Of a stretch of DNA of 64,000 bases, positions 43,543 to 53,201 are shown in pieces. The notes beneath the pieces were generated by a model, which worked only from the letters and a program-made list of their open reading frames with translations, was not told the origin of the DNA and did no database searches. This DNA is from Sphingomonas suaedae (lineage in GTDB: Bacteria; Pseudomonadota; Alphaproteobacteria; Sphingomonadales; Sphingomonadaceae): NCBI RefSeq assembly GCF_007833215.1, contig NZ_CP042239.1, forward strand, positions 1-64,000, given 5' to 3'. The position numbers were made by a program, and so were the translations under genes. How positions within the stretch are numbered: position 1 is the first letter of the stretch; each line of letters starts with the position of its first letter.

Positions 43543-44337
43543 ATGAAAAAGGACGAGGCCGCCGCTCCGGCCGGGGACGTTGAAACGGGTGAGCGCGCTG
43601 CGCGGGTGCGCGGCCCGGGACGGCGCCTGCGTGGGGCCGTGGCCAACAAGATCGGCACCGCAATCCTGTCCGGGGAATATGGCCCGGGCGACATCCTGTC
43701 CGGCGAGATCGCCGCAGCCGAGGCGCTCAACGTGTCGCGCGGCGCCTATCGGGAGGCGATGCAGGTGCTCGCCGCCAAGGGTCTGGTCGAGAGCCGCCCC
43801 AAGACGGGCACCCGCGTCCTCCCGCGCGAGCGGTGGAACCTGCTCGACCCCGAAGTGCTCGCCTGGGCCTTTGCGGGCGATCCCGACGCACGGCTCATCC
43901 GCAGCCTGTTCGAACTGCGCCTGGTGATCGAACCCGCCGCCGCCGCCTTTGCCGCACAGCGGCGCAGCAAGGCGGATATCAAGCGGATGCGCGATGCGCT
44001 CAACGGGATGCGGCGCCATTCGCTGGCGACGGCAGAGGGCCGTGCCGCCGACCGCGATTTCCACGATGCGCTTTTGCGCGCGACCAACAACGACGCGCTG
44101 GTGGTCATCAGCGCGTCGATCGGCGCGGCGGTGGCCTGGACCACGCATTTCAAGCAGCGCACGCGCGAACTGCCGCGCGATCCCATCCCCGATCACGCCC
44201 GCGTGCTCGACGCGATCGTCGCGGGGGATGTGGAGGGCGCGACCGAAGCGATGCGCGCGCTGGTGCAACTCGCGCTGGAGGATACACGCGGGGTCATGGA
44301 CGACGCGGAAATGGTCGGCGAGGCGGCGGCCTCCTGA
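43543..44337 (+). CDS. GntR family regulator, FadR/FCD subfamily
   Basis: 264 residues from the ATG at 43543; the purine run GGAAGG touches that ATG, so an earlier in-frame TTG (43501 or 43531) may be the true start. The winged helix-turn-helix (about 28-95) reads GTAILSGEYGPGDILSGEIAAAEALNVSRG (in part), and an all-helical FCD domain follows with RLVIEPAAAAFAA and a DFHDALLRATNN metal-binding stretch. FCD regulators sense sugar acids and other carboxylates. Its stop is directly adjacent to that of convergent GH95. A site with core GTCCTAC occurs in two local promoters. Confidence 0.88.
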   Translation: MKKDEAAAPAGDVETGERAARVRGPGRRLRGAVANKIGTAILSGEYGPGDILSGEIAAAEALNVSRGAYREAMQVLAAKGLVESRPKTGTRVLPRERWNLLDPEVLAWAFAGDPDARLIRSLFELRLVIEPAAAAFAAQRRSKADIKRMRDALNGMRRHSLATAEGRAADRDFHDALLRATNNDALVVISASIGAAVAWTTHFKQRTRELPRDPIPDHARVLDAIVAGDVEGATEAMRALVQLALEDTRGVMDDAEMVGEAAAS

Positions 44338-46671
44338 TCACCCGGTCAGCGATGGTCCGCGCAACCGAACCGGCTTTCCCGCGACCAGCATCACCTCCAC
44401 CATCCGCTTGCCGCAAGAGATCCGGCGCGTGCCGTCCCTGCCCCCGGTCAGCACCACCTCTTCGAGCGCGCCGCCGCGCCAGCGAAGATCGACCCGACAC
44501 TGGCCGCGCGCGCGCAGCCCGCTGACCGATCCATCCGGCCAGGCGGAGGGGAGGGCGGGGAGCAGCGAAATGTCCTCACCCCGGCTTTGCATCAGCATCT
44601 CGGCGATGGCGCGGGTCCCGCCGAAATTGCCGTCGATCTGAAAGGGCGGGTGCGCGTCGAACAGATTGGGATAGGTGCGCCCCGGGCCAAGCAGAAAGGC
44701 CAGGATGGCGTGCGCGCGGTCTCCGTCGCGCAGCCGCGCCCATAATGCGATGCGCCAGGCGGTCGCCCAGCCGGTCGATTCATCGCCGCGCAGTTCGAGC
44801 GAGCGGCGCGCGGCTGCGGCAAGCTCCGGCGTCCGCTCCGGGTTGATCTGGTCACTCGGGAACAGCGCATAGAGGTGCGAGACATGGCGATGATCGGGCT
44901 CGGGCGCGCGCGCGTCCCAGTCCGCGCGCCATTCCTGCAACTGACCCTGCGCGCCGATCCGATCCTTGGGCAGACGGGCGCGTGCCGCCTTCACCTGCGC
45001 CGCAAACTCCGCATCCACGTCCAGGATCGCCGCCGCCCGTGCCACCTGATCGAACAGATCGCGCAATATCTGGCTGTCCATTGCCGGCCCGGCACAGACC
45101 GCCGCGCCCATCGGATGCCGGTTCTCGGGCGAGATCGATGGGCTGGTCACCAGCGCCCCGGTTGCGGGATCGATCTGGAGGGTGTCGAGGAAGAACAGCG
45201 CCGCGCCGCGCATCACCGGATAGATGGCGCGGAGAAAATCGCGGTCGCGGCCATAATCGTAGCGCTCCCACAGATGCGTGCACAGCCACGCCCCGCCGGT
45301 CGGCCACATCCCCCATTGCGCGCCGTCGATCGGCGCGGTCGCACGCCACAGGTCGGTGTTGTGGTGACACACCCAACCGCGCGCGCCGTACATTGCGCGC
45401 GCTGTGCGTTCGCCGGTAATCGCCAGTTCGCGCACCATCCGCAGCAGCGGCTCGACACATTCGGGCAGCGCGGTGACCTCGGCGGGCCAATAGTTCATTT
45501 CGGTGTTGATGTTGACGGTATATTTGGACTGCCAGGGCGGGTCGTTGCTGTCGTTCCAGATGCCCTGAAGGTTCGCGGGCTGGGTGCCCGGCCGTGAGCT
45601 GGCGATGAGCAGATAGCGGCCATAATCAAAATACAGCGCCGCGAGCGCGGGGTCCTCCGCCGGACGGTTGCGGCGCACGCGTTCGTCGGTGGGCAGCGTT
45701 GCGGCCGGGCTGGTGCCAAGGTCGAGCGTTACGCGGCGGAACAGCTGCCGATGCGCGTCGACGGCATCGGCGCGAAGCCGGTCGAACCCGCGCGCGCCGG
45801 CGCGGCGGAGTGCGGCAAGCGTTGCGCTATCGGGGTCGCCCGACACGTCGTCGAAGCGGCGGAAGCTGGTCGCCATGGCGAGAAACAGCGTCACGGCCCG
45901 CGTCTGCTCGATCCGGATCGAGCCTGGGTTCTTTCTCACGGTCCCGCTCTCGGCGATCACCTGCAGCCGCGCGGCAAAGCGCAGCGCGCCCGATACCCCG
46001 GCGCGCGCGGCGTTGCGTCCGTTAAGGGTCAGCATTCTTCCCTCGATCGTCACGCGCGCGTCGGGCTGCTGCGAGCCCAGCCCGATCGACACGTCGAACG
46101 GCGCATCGGCGGTGAGCCGGACGGCGATCACATCGTCGGGGGCCGAGGCAAAGGCTTCGCGGCGGTGGCGCACCCCGCCGAGCGTGAATTCCACCGATGC
46201 GATGGCGGAGTCGAGATCGAGCTCGCGGCGATAGTCGGTCACCGCGCCCTGCGCCGCTCCGGGCAGGTCGAGCAGCAGATCGCCAAGCGCCTGATAGGCC
46301 ATCTGGGTGCGCGGCGTGCCGATCAGGCGGCTGTCCGCCAGCGCCTCCGCCTCCGCATACAGCCCTGCGGCAATCAGGCGGCGGACCTCGGGCAATGCCG
46401 CGCGCGCGGCGGGGTTCACCGGATCATAGGGCCCGCCCGTCCATAAACTATCCTCGTTGAGCTGAAGCCGCTCGCGCGCGACGCCGCCGAAAATCATCGC
46501 GCCGATCCGCCCGTTGCCGATCGGCAGCGCTTGCGTCCATTCGGCGGCGGGCTGGCGATACCAAAGCCGCGACGCGTTGCGCGGGACCTCGCTCCCCAAA
46601 GCAGGCAACGCGGCGAGCGCGGACGCGCCGCCCAGAACCGCGCGCCGCGAAACCTCCAGCGAGCCGGTCAC
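44338..46671 (-). CDS. GH95 alpha-L-fucosidase / alpha-L-galactosidase
   Basis: 777 residues with a Tat-like start (SRRAVLGGASALAAL). The GH95 hallmarks are clear: LWYRQPAAEWTQALPIGNGR, DSLWTGGPYDP, LQGIWNDSNDPPWQSKYTVN, NTEMNYWPAE, and a general-acid Glu in SPSISPENRH. GH95 removes terminal fucose or L-galactose, for instance from xyloglucan side chains. The stop lies against the stop of the convergent GntR gene with no gap. GH51 lies upstream, same strand, 4 nt away. Confidence 0.92.
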   Translation of the reverse strand: MTGSLEVSRRAVLGGASALAALPALGSEVPRNASRLWYRQPAAEWTQALPIGNGRIGAMIFGGVARERLQLNEDSLWTGGPYDPVNPAARAALPEVRRLIAAGLYAEAEALADSRLIGTPRTQMAYQALGDLLLDLPGAAQGAVTDYRRELDLDSAIASVEFTLGGVRHRREAFASAPDDVIAVRLTADAPFDVSIGLGSQQPDARVTIEGRMLTLNGRNAARAGVSGALRFAARLQVIAESGTVRKNPGSIRIEQTRAVTLFLAMATSFRRFDDVSGDPDSATLAALRRAGARGFDRLRADAVDAHRQLFRRVTLDLGTSPAATLPTDERVRRNRPAEDPALAALYFDYGRYLLIASSRPGTQPANLQGIWNDSNDPPWQSKYTVNINTEMNYWPAEVTALPECVEPLLRMVRELAITGERTARAMYGARGWVCHHNTDLWRATAPIDGAQWGMWPTGGAWLCTHLWERYDYGRDRDFLRAIYPVMRGAALFFLDTLQIDPATGALVTSPSISPENRHPMGAAVCAGPAMDSQILRDLFDQVARAAAILDVDAEFAAQVKAARARLPKDRIGAQGQLQEWRADWDARAPEPDHRHVSHLYALFPSDQINPERTPELAAAARRSLELRGDESTGWATAWRIALWARLRDGDRAHAILAFLLGPGRTYPNLFDAHPPFQIDGNFGGTRAIAEMLMQSRGEDISLLPALPSAWPDGSVSGLRARGQCRVDLRWRGGALEEVVLTGGRDGTRRISCGKRMVEVMLVAGKPVRLRGPSLTG

Positions 46672-46675
46672 CGGA

Positions 46676-48271
46676 TCATCGCAGCTTCAGAACCACCACC
46701 GACTTGGCGGGAAGCGTGACGCTGAGCTTGCCCTCCGAGACGCTCGCCCCGTCGAACGCGGCGGGCGCGACGACATCGGGCGCGTCGAAGCTGTTATGCG
46801 CGTCCATCTCCCCTGCGGTCAGGATACGACCGCTCGCCCCGCTCGCCTGCACTCCGCCCAGATCGACGCTGACCGGGAGAGCGCGGTTGGGATCGGCATT
46901 GACCAAAGCGACATGCACCGCGCCCGCCGTGTCCCGCACGGCGGATACGCTGATCGCGGGAATCGCGACATCGTCCTTGTGATACCAGGGGCTGTCGAGC
47001 GTCACCGGCAGGCTGGTCGCACCCTGCCACGGCACATAGAGGTCGAACACCCAATAGGTCGGGGTCTTCACCATGCGCGGCCCGTCGGTGAGCAGCATCG
47101 CCTGCAGCACGTTCACCATTTGCGCGATCGCCGCCATCTTCACGCGCTCGGCATGTTTGGTGAAGATGTTGATGTTGAGCGCGGCGACCATCGCGTCGCG
47201 CAGGCTGTTCTGCTGCTGCAGGAAGCCGGGATTGGAACCGGGCGCGGGATCGTACCAGGTGCCCCATTCGTCGACCGCGAGCATCACGCGCTTGTCGGGA
47301 TCATATTTGTCCATGATCGCCGAATGTTTGGTGATATATTCGTCCATCTGCAGCGTGTGCTGAAGCGTCGAAGCCCATTCGCGCTCGGGAAAGCCCAGCG
47401 CAGGACCCTTATCCTCCCATTTCTCGTCGCGCGGGCGGGTGTAGAAATGCAGTGCCAGCCCGTCGATATGCTTGGCCGACATGCGCATCATCGTCTCGGT
47501 CCATTCGTAATTGGCATCCGAGGGGCCGCTGGCGATCTTGAGCATCTTGCCGTTGCCGGACTTGGCGAAGGTGATGAAGCGGTTGGTGACGTCGGCGGCA
47601 TATTCCGCGCGCATATTGCCGCCACAACCCCATAGTTCGTTGCCGATGCCGAGATAGTCGAGCTTCCACGGCTCCTTGCGGCCATTGGCGGCGCGTTCCT
47701 TCGCCAGCACCGTGGTGTTGGCCGGAGCGGTCAGATATTCCACCCATTGCGAGGTTTCGGCGGGCGTGCCGCTGCCGATATTGGCCGAAACATAGGTGCG
47801 TGCGCCCAGTCGCTGCGCAAAGCCCATGAATTCATGCGTGCCGAAGCTGTTGTCCTCGTTCACCCCGCCCCAGTTGGTGTTGATCTTGACCGGACGGCGG
47901 TTGCGCGGACCGATTCCGTCGCGCCAGTGATATTCGTCGGCGAAGCAGCCGCCGGGCCAGCGCACCATCGGCACCTTGATCGCCTTCAGCGCGTCGAGCA
48001 CGTCGCGGCGATAGCCGCCGTCATTGGGGATGGACGAGCGCTCGCCGACCCACACCCCGCCATAGATGCCGGTGCCCAGATGCTCCATGAACTGGCCGAA
48101 AATATCGGGATGAACCTGCGGACCGGGCCGACTCGCGTCGATCTTCGCGGTAGCCTGCTGCGCCTGGACCGGAGCCGCGGTCAGCGGTGCCGTGGCCAGC
48201 AGCAGGGCGGAGAACAGCGATATCCGGCTCCAGCGGCCATCCGCGCGCAGCCGCGTCTTGCTCGACATCAT
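46676..48271 (-). CDS. GH51 alpha-L-arabinofuranosidase
   Basis: Removes arabinofuranose side chains from arabinoxylan or arabinan. From the ATG at 48271 it is 531 residues (GGGAGAG 9 nt upstream; ATGs at 48280 and 48268 are alternatives), with a signal peptide ending near APVQAQ. The acid/base Glu is in GIGNELWGCGG and the nucleophile Glu in AVDEWGTW. The block FGQFMEHLGTGIYGGVW is typical. It is followed by GH95 as an operon and diverges from the beta-helix gene. Confidence 0.93.
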   Translation of the reverse strand: MMSSKTRLRADGRWSRISLFSALLLATAPLTAAPVQAQQATAKIDASRPGPQVHPDIFGQFMEHLGTGIYGGVWVGERSSIPNDGGYRRDVLDALKAIKVPMVRWPGGCFADEYHWRDGIGPRNRRPVKINTNWGGVNEDNSFGTHEFMGFAQRLGARTYVSANIGSGTPAETSQWVEYLTAPANTTVLAKERAANGRKEPWKLDYLGIGNELWGCGGNMRAEYAADVTNRFITFAKSGNGKMLKIASGPSDANYEWTETMMRMSAKHIDGLALHFYTRPRDEKWEDKGPALGFPEREWASTLQHTLQMDEYITKHSAIMDKYDPDKRVMLAVDEWGTWYDPAPGSNPGFLQQQNSLRDAMVAALNINIFTKHAERVKMAAIAQMVNVLQAMLLTDGPRMVKTPTYWVFDLYVPWQGATSLPVTLDSPWYHKDDVAIPAISVSAVRDTAGAVHVALVNADPNRALPVSVDLGGVQASGASGRILTAGEMDAHNSFDAPDVVAPAAFDGASVSEGKLSVTLPAKSVVVLKLR

Positions 48272-48405
48272 CACCCGCATCTCTCCCTGTTGGCTCTGTC
48301 CCCGCGCATCGCGGAAACGGCATTGCATTTGTTGGAGTAGTTCGCGCATTGTCCGCTCGTCAAGCCCGCACGCCACACCTGGCGCCGGGATCATGGGAGG
48401 CCGAG

Positions 48406-50520
48406 ATGCGGTGCGCGCGATCGATCCTGTTGCTGGCGATGCTGGCGCTCTGGATGCCAGGGCCGAGCGCAAGCGCGCAATCTTTGCCGTCCGGCCCCAC
48501 GCTTCCCGAAGTACCAGCGCCGACTCGCGACCCGGACGCCCGCCATTCGATCGTCATCCCGATCCGCCCCGTGCCGGTGCCGGTTGTCCTGCATCTCGCG
48601 CCTGACGGATCGGACGAAGGAGACGGCTCGGCGGCCCGCCCGATCGCCAGCTTCACCCGCGCCCAGGCGCTGGTGCGCCGCTTGAACGAAACGAACGACG
48701 TTACCGTGCGGATTGCGCCGGGAACCTACCGCCTCGCCAAACCGCTGCGCTTCACCGCCGAGGATGGCGGCCGCAATGGCTTTGTCGTCCGCTGGGAGGG
48801 CGCGCCGGGCGCCTATCCGGTGATTTCGGGCGGCACCCGGGTCAGCGGCTGGCAACTTGCCGATCGTGCACGCGGCATCTGGCGCGCCCGCATCCCGACG
48901 GGGATCGACCCGCGCCAGCTCACCGTGAACGGCGCGCTGGCTCCACGGGCGCGGATCGAGATTCCGCGCACGGCAGTGACCTTCCATCCCTGGGGACTGG
49001 CGATCGTCGATCCGGCCTGGCGGTCGCTTGCGGACTTGTCCGACCAGCGGCGGATCGAGGTCGAGGGGATGAGCTGGTTCACCCATCGGCACGCGATGGT
49101 CGATCGGATCGACCGCGATCGCATCGTCATGCAGCAGCCCGGCTGGCGCAACAATCTGGTGGGCTATGATACGTTCGCGCGGCCCGTCTCGGCCGAAGTG
49201 GCGCGGTTGTTCCTGGTCAACAACCTCGCCTTCCTGCGGGAGCCTGGCCAATGGGTCGCCGATCCGGCGGCGGGCCTCCTCTACTACCGGCCGCGCGCAG
49301 GCGAGGATATGGCACAGGCGGAGGTGATCGTCCCCCGGCTCGATCACCTGATGTCGATCGGCGGAACGCTCGACCTTCCGGTGCGCGATCTCGAATTTCG
49401 CGGGCTTTCGTTCCGCCACACCAGCTGGCTGCAACCCTCCGGCCCTGAAGGCTATGTCAGCCAGCAGAGCGGCGCCTATCTCGCCGGAGAGCTCGCCGGT
49501 TACCCCGCCGATCCGATCCGCGACTGCAGCTGGGGGTGCCCTGCGTTCGAGAGGATGCGCAACCATTGGCGCCAGCAACCCGCGGCGATCCAGGTGGCGG
49601 CGGCAAGCCGGATTGTGTTCGACGACAACCGTTTCGGACAACTGGGCCAGATCGCGCTCGGCATCGGCAACAATCCCGATGCGAACGCCACCGGGATCGG
49701 GCTTGCGGCGACCGCGATCGAGGTGACCCGCAACGAATTTCGCGACCTTGCGGGCGGCGCGATCATGGCGGGCGGAATTTCGCGTGACGCGCACCATCCT
49801 TCGCGCCCCGAGCTCGCGGTTCGCGACATCCTGATCCGCGACAACCGCATTTCGCACGTATCGCATGATTACAAGGAACAGGCCGCTGTGCTCGTCACAT
49901 ATGCCAGCGGCGCCGTGATCATGCACAACGACATTTCCGACACGCCCTATGACGGCATCGATGTCGGGTGGGGATGGGGGATCAACGATCCGGGCGGCAG
50001 CGCCGAATATTATCGGCGGCACCGGTCCTATTACGACCAGCCCGGCAATATCGTCTATGACACGCCGACGATCCTGCGCGACACGGTCATTGTCGGCAAT
50101 CGCGTCGGCCGGGTGAAGCAATGGTTCCCCGATGGCGGCGCGATCTACCACCTCTCGGCCGATCCCGGGGCGCTGATCGCCCGCAACTATATCTATGACG
50201 TCGCCGGAGCGGGAGGGATCGCCATCTATCTCGACGAGGGATCGCGCTATGTGACGGTGCGGGAGAATGTGATCGACCGCGTCGGCGGCGTCTGGCTCAA
50301 CCTCAATTCACAGGATACGATCGCCCCGCGCCGCACCGCGCTCGACAATCGGGCGACCGGCAACTGGTATAATTCGGGGCGCATCCAGGGAAGCTGGACC
50401 GATTATCTGAACAATCGCGCTGAAGGCAATGTCGCGGTGAAGGGCGATGTCTGGCCCGACGCGGCGCAGCGGGTGATCGCAGAAAGCGGGATCCGGCCGC
50501 TTTCAGGAACCGCACGCTAG
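48406..50520 (+). CDS. Secreted right-handed beta-helix protein (GH141-like)
   Basis: 704 residues with a signal peptide (to about residue 24) and a Pro-rich linker. The body starts with HLAPDGSDEGDGS and FTRAQALVRRL, the usual opening of parallel beta-helix glycosidases, followed by repeated strands with N-R-I and N-x-I/V turns (DNRISHVS, HNDISDTPYDGIDVG, RNYIYDVAGAGG). This layout fits GH141 (fucosidase/xylanase) or a lyase, but I cannot fix the class or catalytic residues. Divergent from GH51, 111 nt before GH43. Confidence 0.75.
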   Translation: MRCARSILLLAMLALWMPGPSASAQSLPSGPTLPEVPAPTRDPDARHSIVIPIRPVPVPVVLHLAPDGSDEGDGSAARPIASFTRAQALVRRLNETNDVTVRIAPGTYRLAKPLRFTAEDGGRNGFVVRWEGAPGAYPVISGGTRVSGWQLADRARGIWRARIPTGIDPRQLTVNGALAPRARIEIPRTAVTFHPWGLAIVDPAWRSLADLSDQRRIEVEGMSWFTHRHAMVDRIDRDRIVMQQPGWRNNLVGYDTFARPVSAEVARLFLVNNLAFLREPGQWVADPAAGLLYYRPRAGEDMAQAEVIVPRLDHLMSIGGTLDLPVRDLEFRGLSFRHTSWLQPSGPEGYVSQQSGAYLAGELAGYPADPIRDCSWGCPAFERMRNHWRQQPAAIQVAAASRIVFDDNRFGQLGQIALGIGNNPDANATGIGLAATAIEVTRNEFRDLAGGAIMAGGISRDAHHPSRPELAVRDILIRDNRISHVSHDYKEQAAVLVTYASGAVIMHNDISDTPYDGIDVGWGWGINDPGGSAEYYRRHRSYYDQPGNIVYDTPTILRDTVIVGNRVGRVKQWFPDGGAIYHLSADPGALIARNYIYDVAGAGGIAIYLDEGSRYVTVRENVIDRVGGVWLNLNSQDTIAPRRTALDNRATGNWYNSGRIQGSWTDYLNNRAEGNVAVKGDVWPDAAQRVIAESGIRPLSGTAR

Positions 50521-50572
50521 AAAAATCCGCTCTAAACTCTGACTAAACCTAAAGCATATTGGCCAAAGCAGA

Positions 50573-50586
50573 TGTTAGCGCTATCA
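50573..50586. promoter_or_regulatory. LacI-type operator before GH43-xylB-xylA
   Basis: TGTTAGCGCTATCA is an imperfect palindrome sharing the core TTAGCGCTA-like centre with the copies at 34176 and 57906. It lies 46 nt before the GH43 ATG, within the 111-nt gap, where repression would block the promoter. Confidence 0.7.
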
Positions 50587-50631
50587 CCGACGCAACGCCG
50601 ATCGAAATCAGCGACTGAGGAGAGAGAGACG

Positions 50632-51750
50632 ATGCGATACCCGACCCTTCCGCTTGTCATCCTGGGCGCCTGCCTCGCCGCCTGCAATGCCGGGACCGCG
50701 GGCAATCAGGCCGAGCCTGAAGCGAATACGAGCGTCGCCCGCGCGCCCGACGGCCGCGAATATATCAGCCAGCCGCTGGTGACCGAAATCTTCACCGCCG
50801 ACCCTTCCGCGCACGTCTTCGACGGCAAGATCTATGTCTATGCCAGCCACGATATCGATGCGGGAATCGCCGATGACGACCTCGGCAACCAATATGCGAT
50901 GCGGGACTATCGCGTGCTGCGGATGGACAGGATCGGCGGCCCGGTGACGGTCGGCCCGGTCGCGCTTGACGTAAAGGACGTGCCCTGGGCCTCGCAGCAG
51001 ATGTGGGCACCCGACGCCGCGTACAAGAACGGCACCTATTATCTCTATTTCCCGGCGCGCGACAGGACCAAGGACAAGAACGGCATAGGCGCGTTCCGCA
51101 TCGGCGTCGCGACCTCGAAGAACCCGATGGGGCCGTTCACGCCCGAACCCAACTATATCCCCGGCAGCTTCTCGATGGACCCCGCCGTCTTCACCGACGC
51201 GGACGGTACCAGCTACATGTATTTCGGCGGCATCTGGGGCGGGCAGCTCCAGCGCTGGAAGGACGGGGTCTATGATCCCAACGGCTCCGACACCGATCTG
51301 ATGCAGGACGACAAGCCCGCCATCTCGGGCAAGGTCGTCAAGATGAACACGGACATGAAGACGTTCGCGGAACCCGTGCGCGACGCGGTGATCCTGGACG
51401 AGAAGGGCAATCCGATCCTGGGCGGCGACCATGACCGGCGCTTTTTCGAGGCCGCATGGGTCTTCAAGCGCGGCGGGAAGTACTATTACACCTATTCCAC
51501 CGGCGACACGCACTTCGTGAACTATGCGATCGGCGACAACCCCTATGGCCCGTTCACCTTCAAGGGGCATATCCTGAAGCCCGTGCAGGGCTGGACGTCG
51601 CACCATTCGATCGTCGAATGGAACGGAAAATGGTGGCTGTTCTACCACGACACCCAGCTCAGCGGGAAAAACCACCTGCGCAACGTCAAGGTGACCGAGC
51701 TGAAGTTCAACGACGACGGCACCATCCCCACCATCGATCCCTTCCGCTGA
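50632..51750 (+). CDS. GH43 glycosidase lipoprotein
   Basis: 372 residues. A lipoprotein signal ends in LAAC (Cys18). The five-bladed propeller has the three acids of GH43: Asp in FTADPSAHVF, Asp in SMDPAVF and Glu in FFEAAWVF. Members cut xylosyl or arabinosyl ends. GAGGAGAGAGAG is a very strong ribosome-binding site. First gene of GH43-xylB-xylA under the operator at 50573. The xylB ATG overlaps its TGA. Confidence 0.9.
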   Translation: MRYPTLPLVILGACLAACNAGTAGNQAEPEANTSVARAPDGREYISQPLVTEIFTADPSAHVFDGKIYVYASHDIDAGIADDDLGNQYAMRDYRVLRMDRIGGPVTVGPVALDVKDVPWASQQMWAPDAAYKNGTYYLYFPARDRTKDKNGIGAFRIGVATSKNPMGPFTPEPNYIPGSFSMDPAVFTDADGTSYMYFGGIWGGQLQRWKDGVYDPNGSDTDLMQDDKPAISGKVVKMNTDMKTFAEPVRDAVILDEKGNPILGGDHDRRFFEAAWVFKRGGKYYYTYSTGDTHFVNYAIGDNPYGPFTFKGHILKPVQGWTSHHSIVEWNGKWWLFYHDTQLSGKNHLRNVKVTELKFNDDGTIPTIDPFR

Positions 51751-53201
51751 TGTTCCTGGGGATCGATATCGGCACGTCGGGCGTGAAGGCGGTGGCGCTC
51801 GACGAGACGGGCGCCGTCGCGGGGCAGGGCACCGCCGCGCTCACCGTCCAGCGGCCGCATCCCGGCTGGTCGGAGCAGGATCCTGCGGCGTGGTGGCTCG
51901 CGACCACTGCTGCGGTGCAGGCGATCGACCCGGCGGTGCGCCGCTCGATCCGCGGCATCGGCATCGCCGGGCAGATGCACGGCGCGACGCTGTTGGGCGC
52001 GGATGACCAGCCGTTGCGCCCCGCAATCCTATGGAACGACGGTCGCAGCGACCTTGAGTGCGAGCAGCTGGAAGCTGCGGTCCCCGACCTGCGCGCGGTC
52101 ACCGGCAATATCGCGATGCCGGGCTTCACCGCGCCCAAATTGCTGTGGGTGCGCAAGCATGAGCCGGAGCTGTTCGCGCAGGGCCGCACCGTGCTGTTGC
52201 CCAAGGACTATGTCCGGCTGCGGATGACCGGCGACAAGGCGTCGGATGTGTCCGATGCGGCTGGGACGCTCTGGGTGGATGTCGCCCGGCGCGATTGGAG
52301 CGACGCGATTCTCGCCGCCACCGGTCTGTCGCAGGCGGCGATGCCGAAACTGTACGAGGGCAGCGAGATCACCGGATCGCTGCGCCCTGAAGTCGCCGAG
52401 CTGTGGGGAATGCCGCAGGTTCCGGTGGTCGCGGGCGGCGGCGACAATGCCGCAGGTGCGGTCGGAGTCGGCGTGGTACGCGATGGCGACGCGCTGCTCT
52501 CGCTCGGCACATCGGGCGTGATCTTCGTCGCTACCGGCGACTTCCGCCCCAATCCCGCGCGCGCCGTGCATGCCTTCTGCCACTGCCTGCCCGGCATGTG
52601 GCACCAGATGAGCGTCCATCTCTCGGCCGCCTCCTGCATCGACTGGGTCGCCCGCCTGACCGGCGCGGCGGGCGCCGCCGATCTGTTCGCCCGCGCCGAG
52701 GCGTCGGGCCCCGGCACCGGCGGCGAGCTGTTCCTGCCCTATCTCTCGGGCGAGCGGACGCCGCACAATGATGCGCAGGTGCGCGGCGCATTTCTCGGCC
52801 TCGACAACGATACCGATTCCGGACGGCTGGCACAGGCAGTGCTGGAGGGCGTCGCCTTCGCGCTTGCCGACGGCCTCGACGCGCTGCGCGACGCAGGCAC
52901 GCAGGTTTCACAGCTGTCGGTCATCGGCGGCGGCGCGCGCTCGGGCTATTGGGGCCGGATCATCGCCGCCGCGTTCGAAGTGCCGCTCGTCTATCTCAAG
53001 GGCGGCGAGGTCGGACCCGCGCTCGGAGCCGCCCGGCTCGCCCAGCTTGCGGTCGACGGTGGCGATCCTGCCAGCGTCTGCGCTGCGCCGCCCGTGTCGC
53101 AACGCATCGAGCCCGAACCCGACCTCATCGACCGCCTCGCCCCGCGCAAGGCGTTGTTCCGCCAAGCCTATCCCCGCATCACGCCCAAGAAAGGTCTCTA
53201 A
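51750..53201 (+). CDS. xylB: Xylulokinase
   Basis: Phosphorylates D-xylulose to xylulose 5-phosphate for the pentose phosphate pathway. 483 residues of the FGGY family: LGIDIGTSGVKAVALDE at the start (phosphate loop), GQMHGATLL and WNDGRSD for substrate binding, and GGGARSGYWGRIIA in the C-terminal ATPase half. The ATG overlaps the GH43 stop, and xylA follows with no gap. Confidence 0.95.
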   Translation: MFLGIDIGTSGVKAVALDETGAVAGQGTAALTVQRPHPGWSEQDPAAWWLATTAAVQAIDPAVRRSIRGIGIAGQMHGATLLGADDQPLRPAILWNDGRSDLECEQLEAAVPDLRAVTGNIAMPGFTAPKLLWVRKHEPELFAQGRTVLLPKDYVRLRMTGDKASDVSDAAGTLWVDVARRDWSDAILAATGLSQAAMPKLYEGSEITGSLRPEVAELWGMPQVPVVAGGGDNAAGAVGVGVVRDGDALLSLGTSGVIFVATGDFRPNPARAVHAFCHCLPGMWHQMSVHLSAASCIDWVARLTGAAGAADLFARAEASGPGTGGELFLPYLSGERTPHNDAQVRGAFLGLDNDTDSGRLAQAVLEGVAFALADGLDALRDAGTQVSQLSVIGGGARSGYWGRIIAAAFEVPLVYLKGGEVGPALGAARLAQLAVDGGDPASVCAAPPVSQRIEPEPDLIDRLAPRKALFRQAYPRITPKKGL

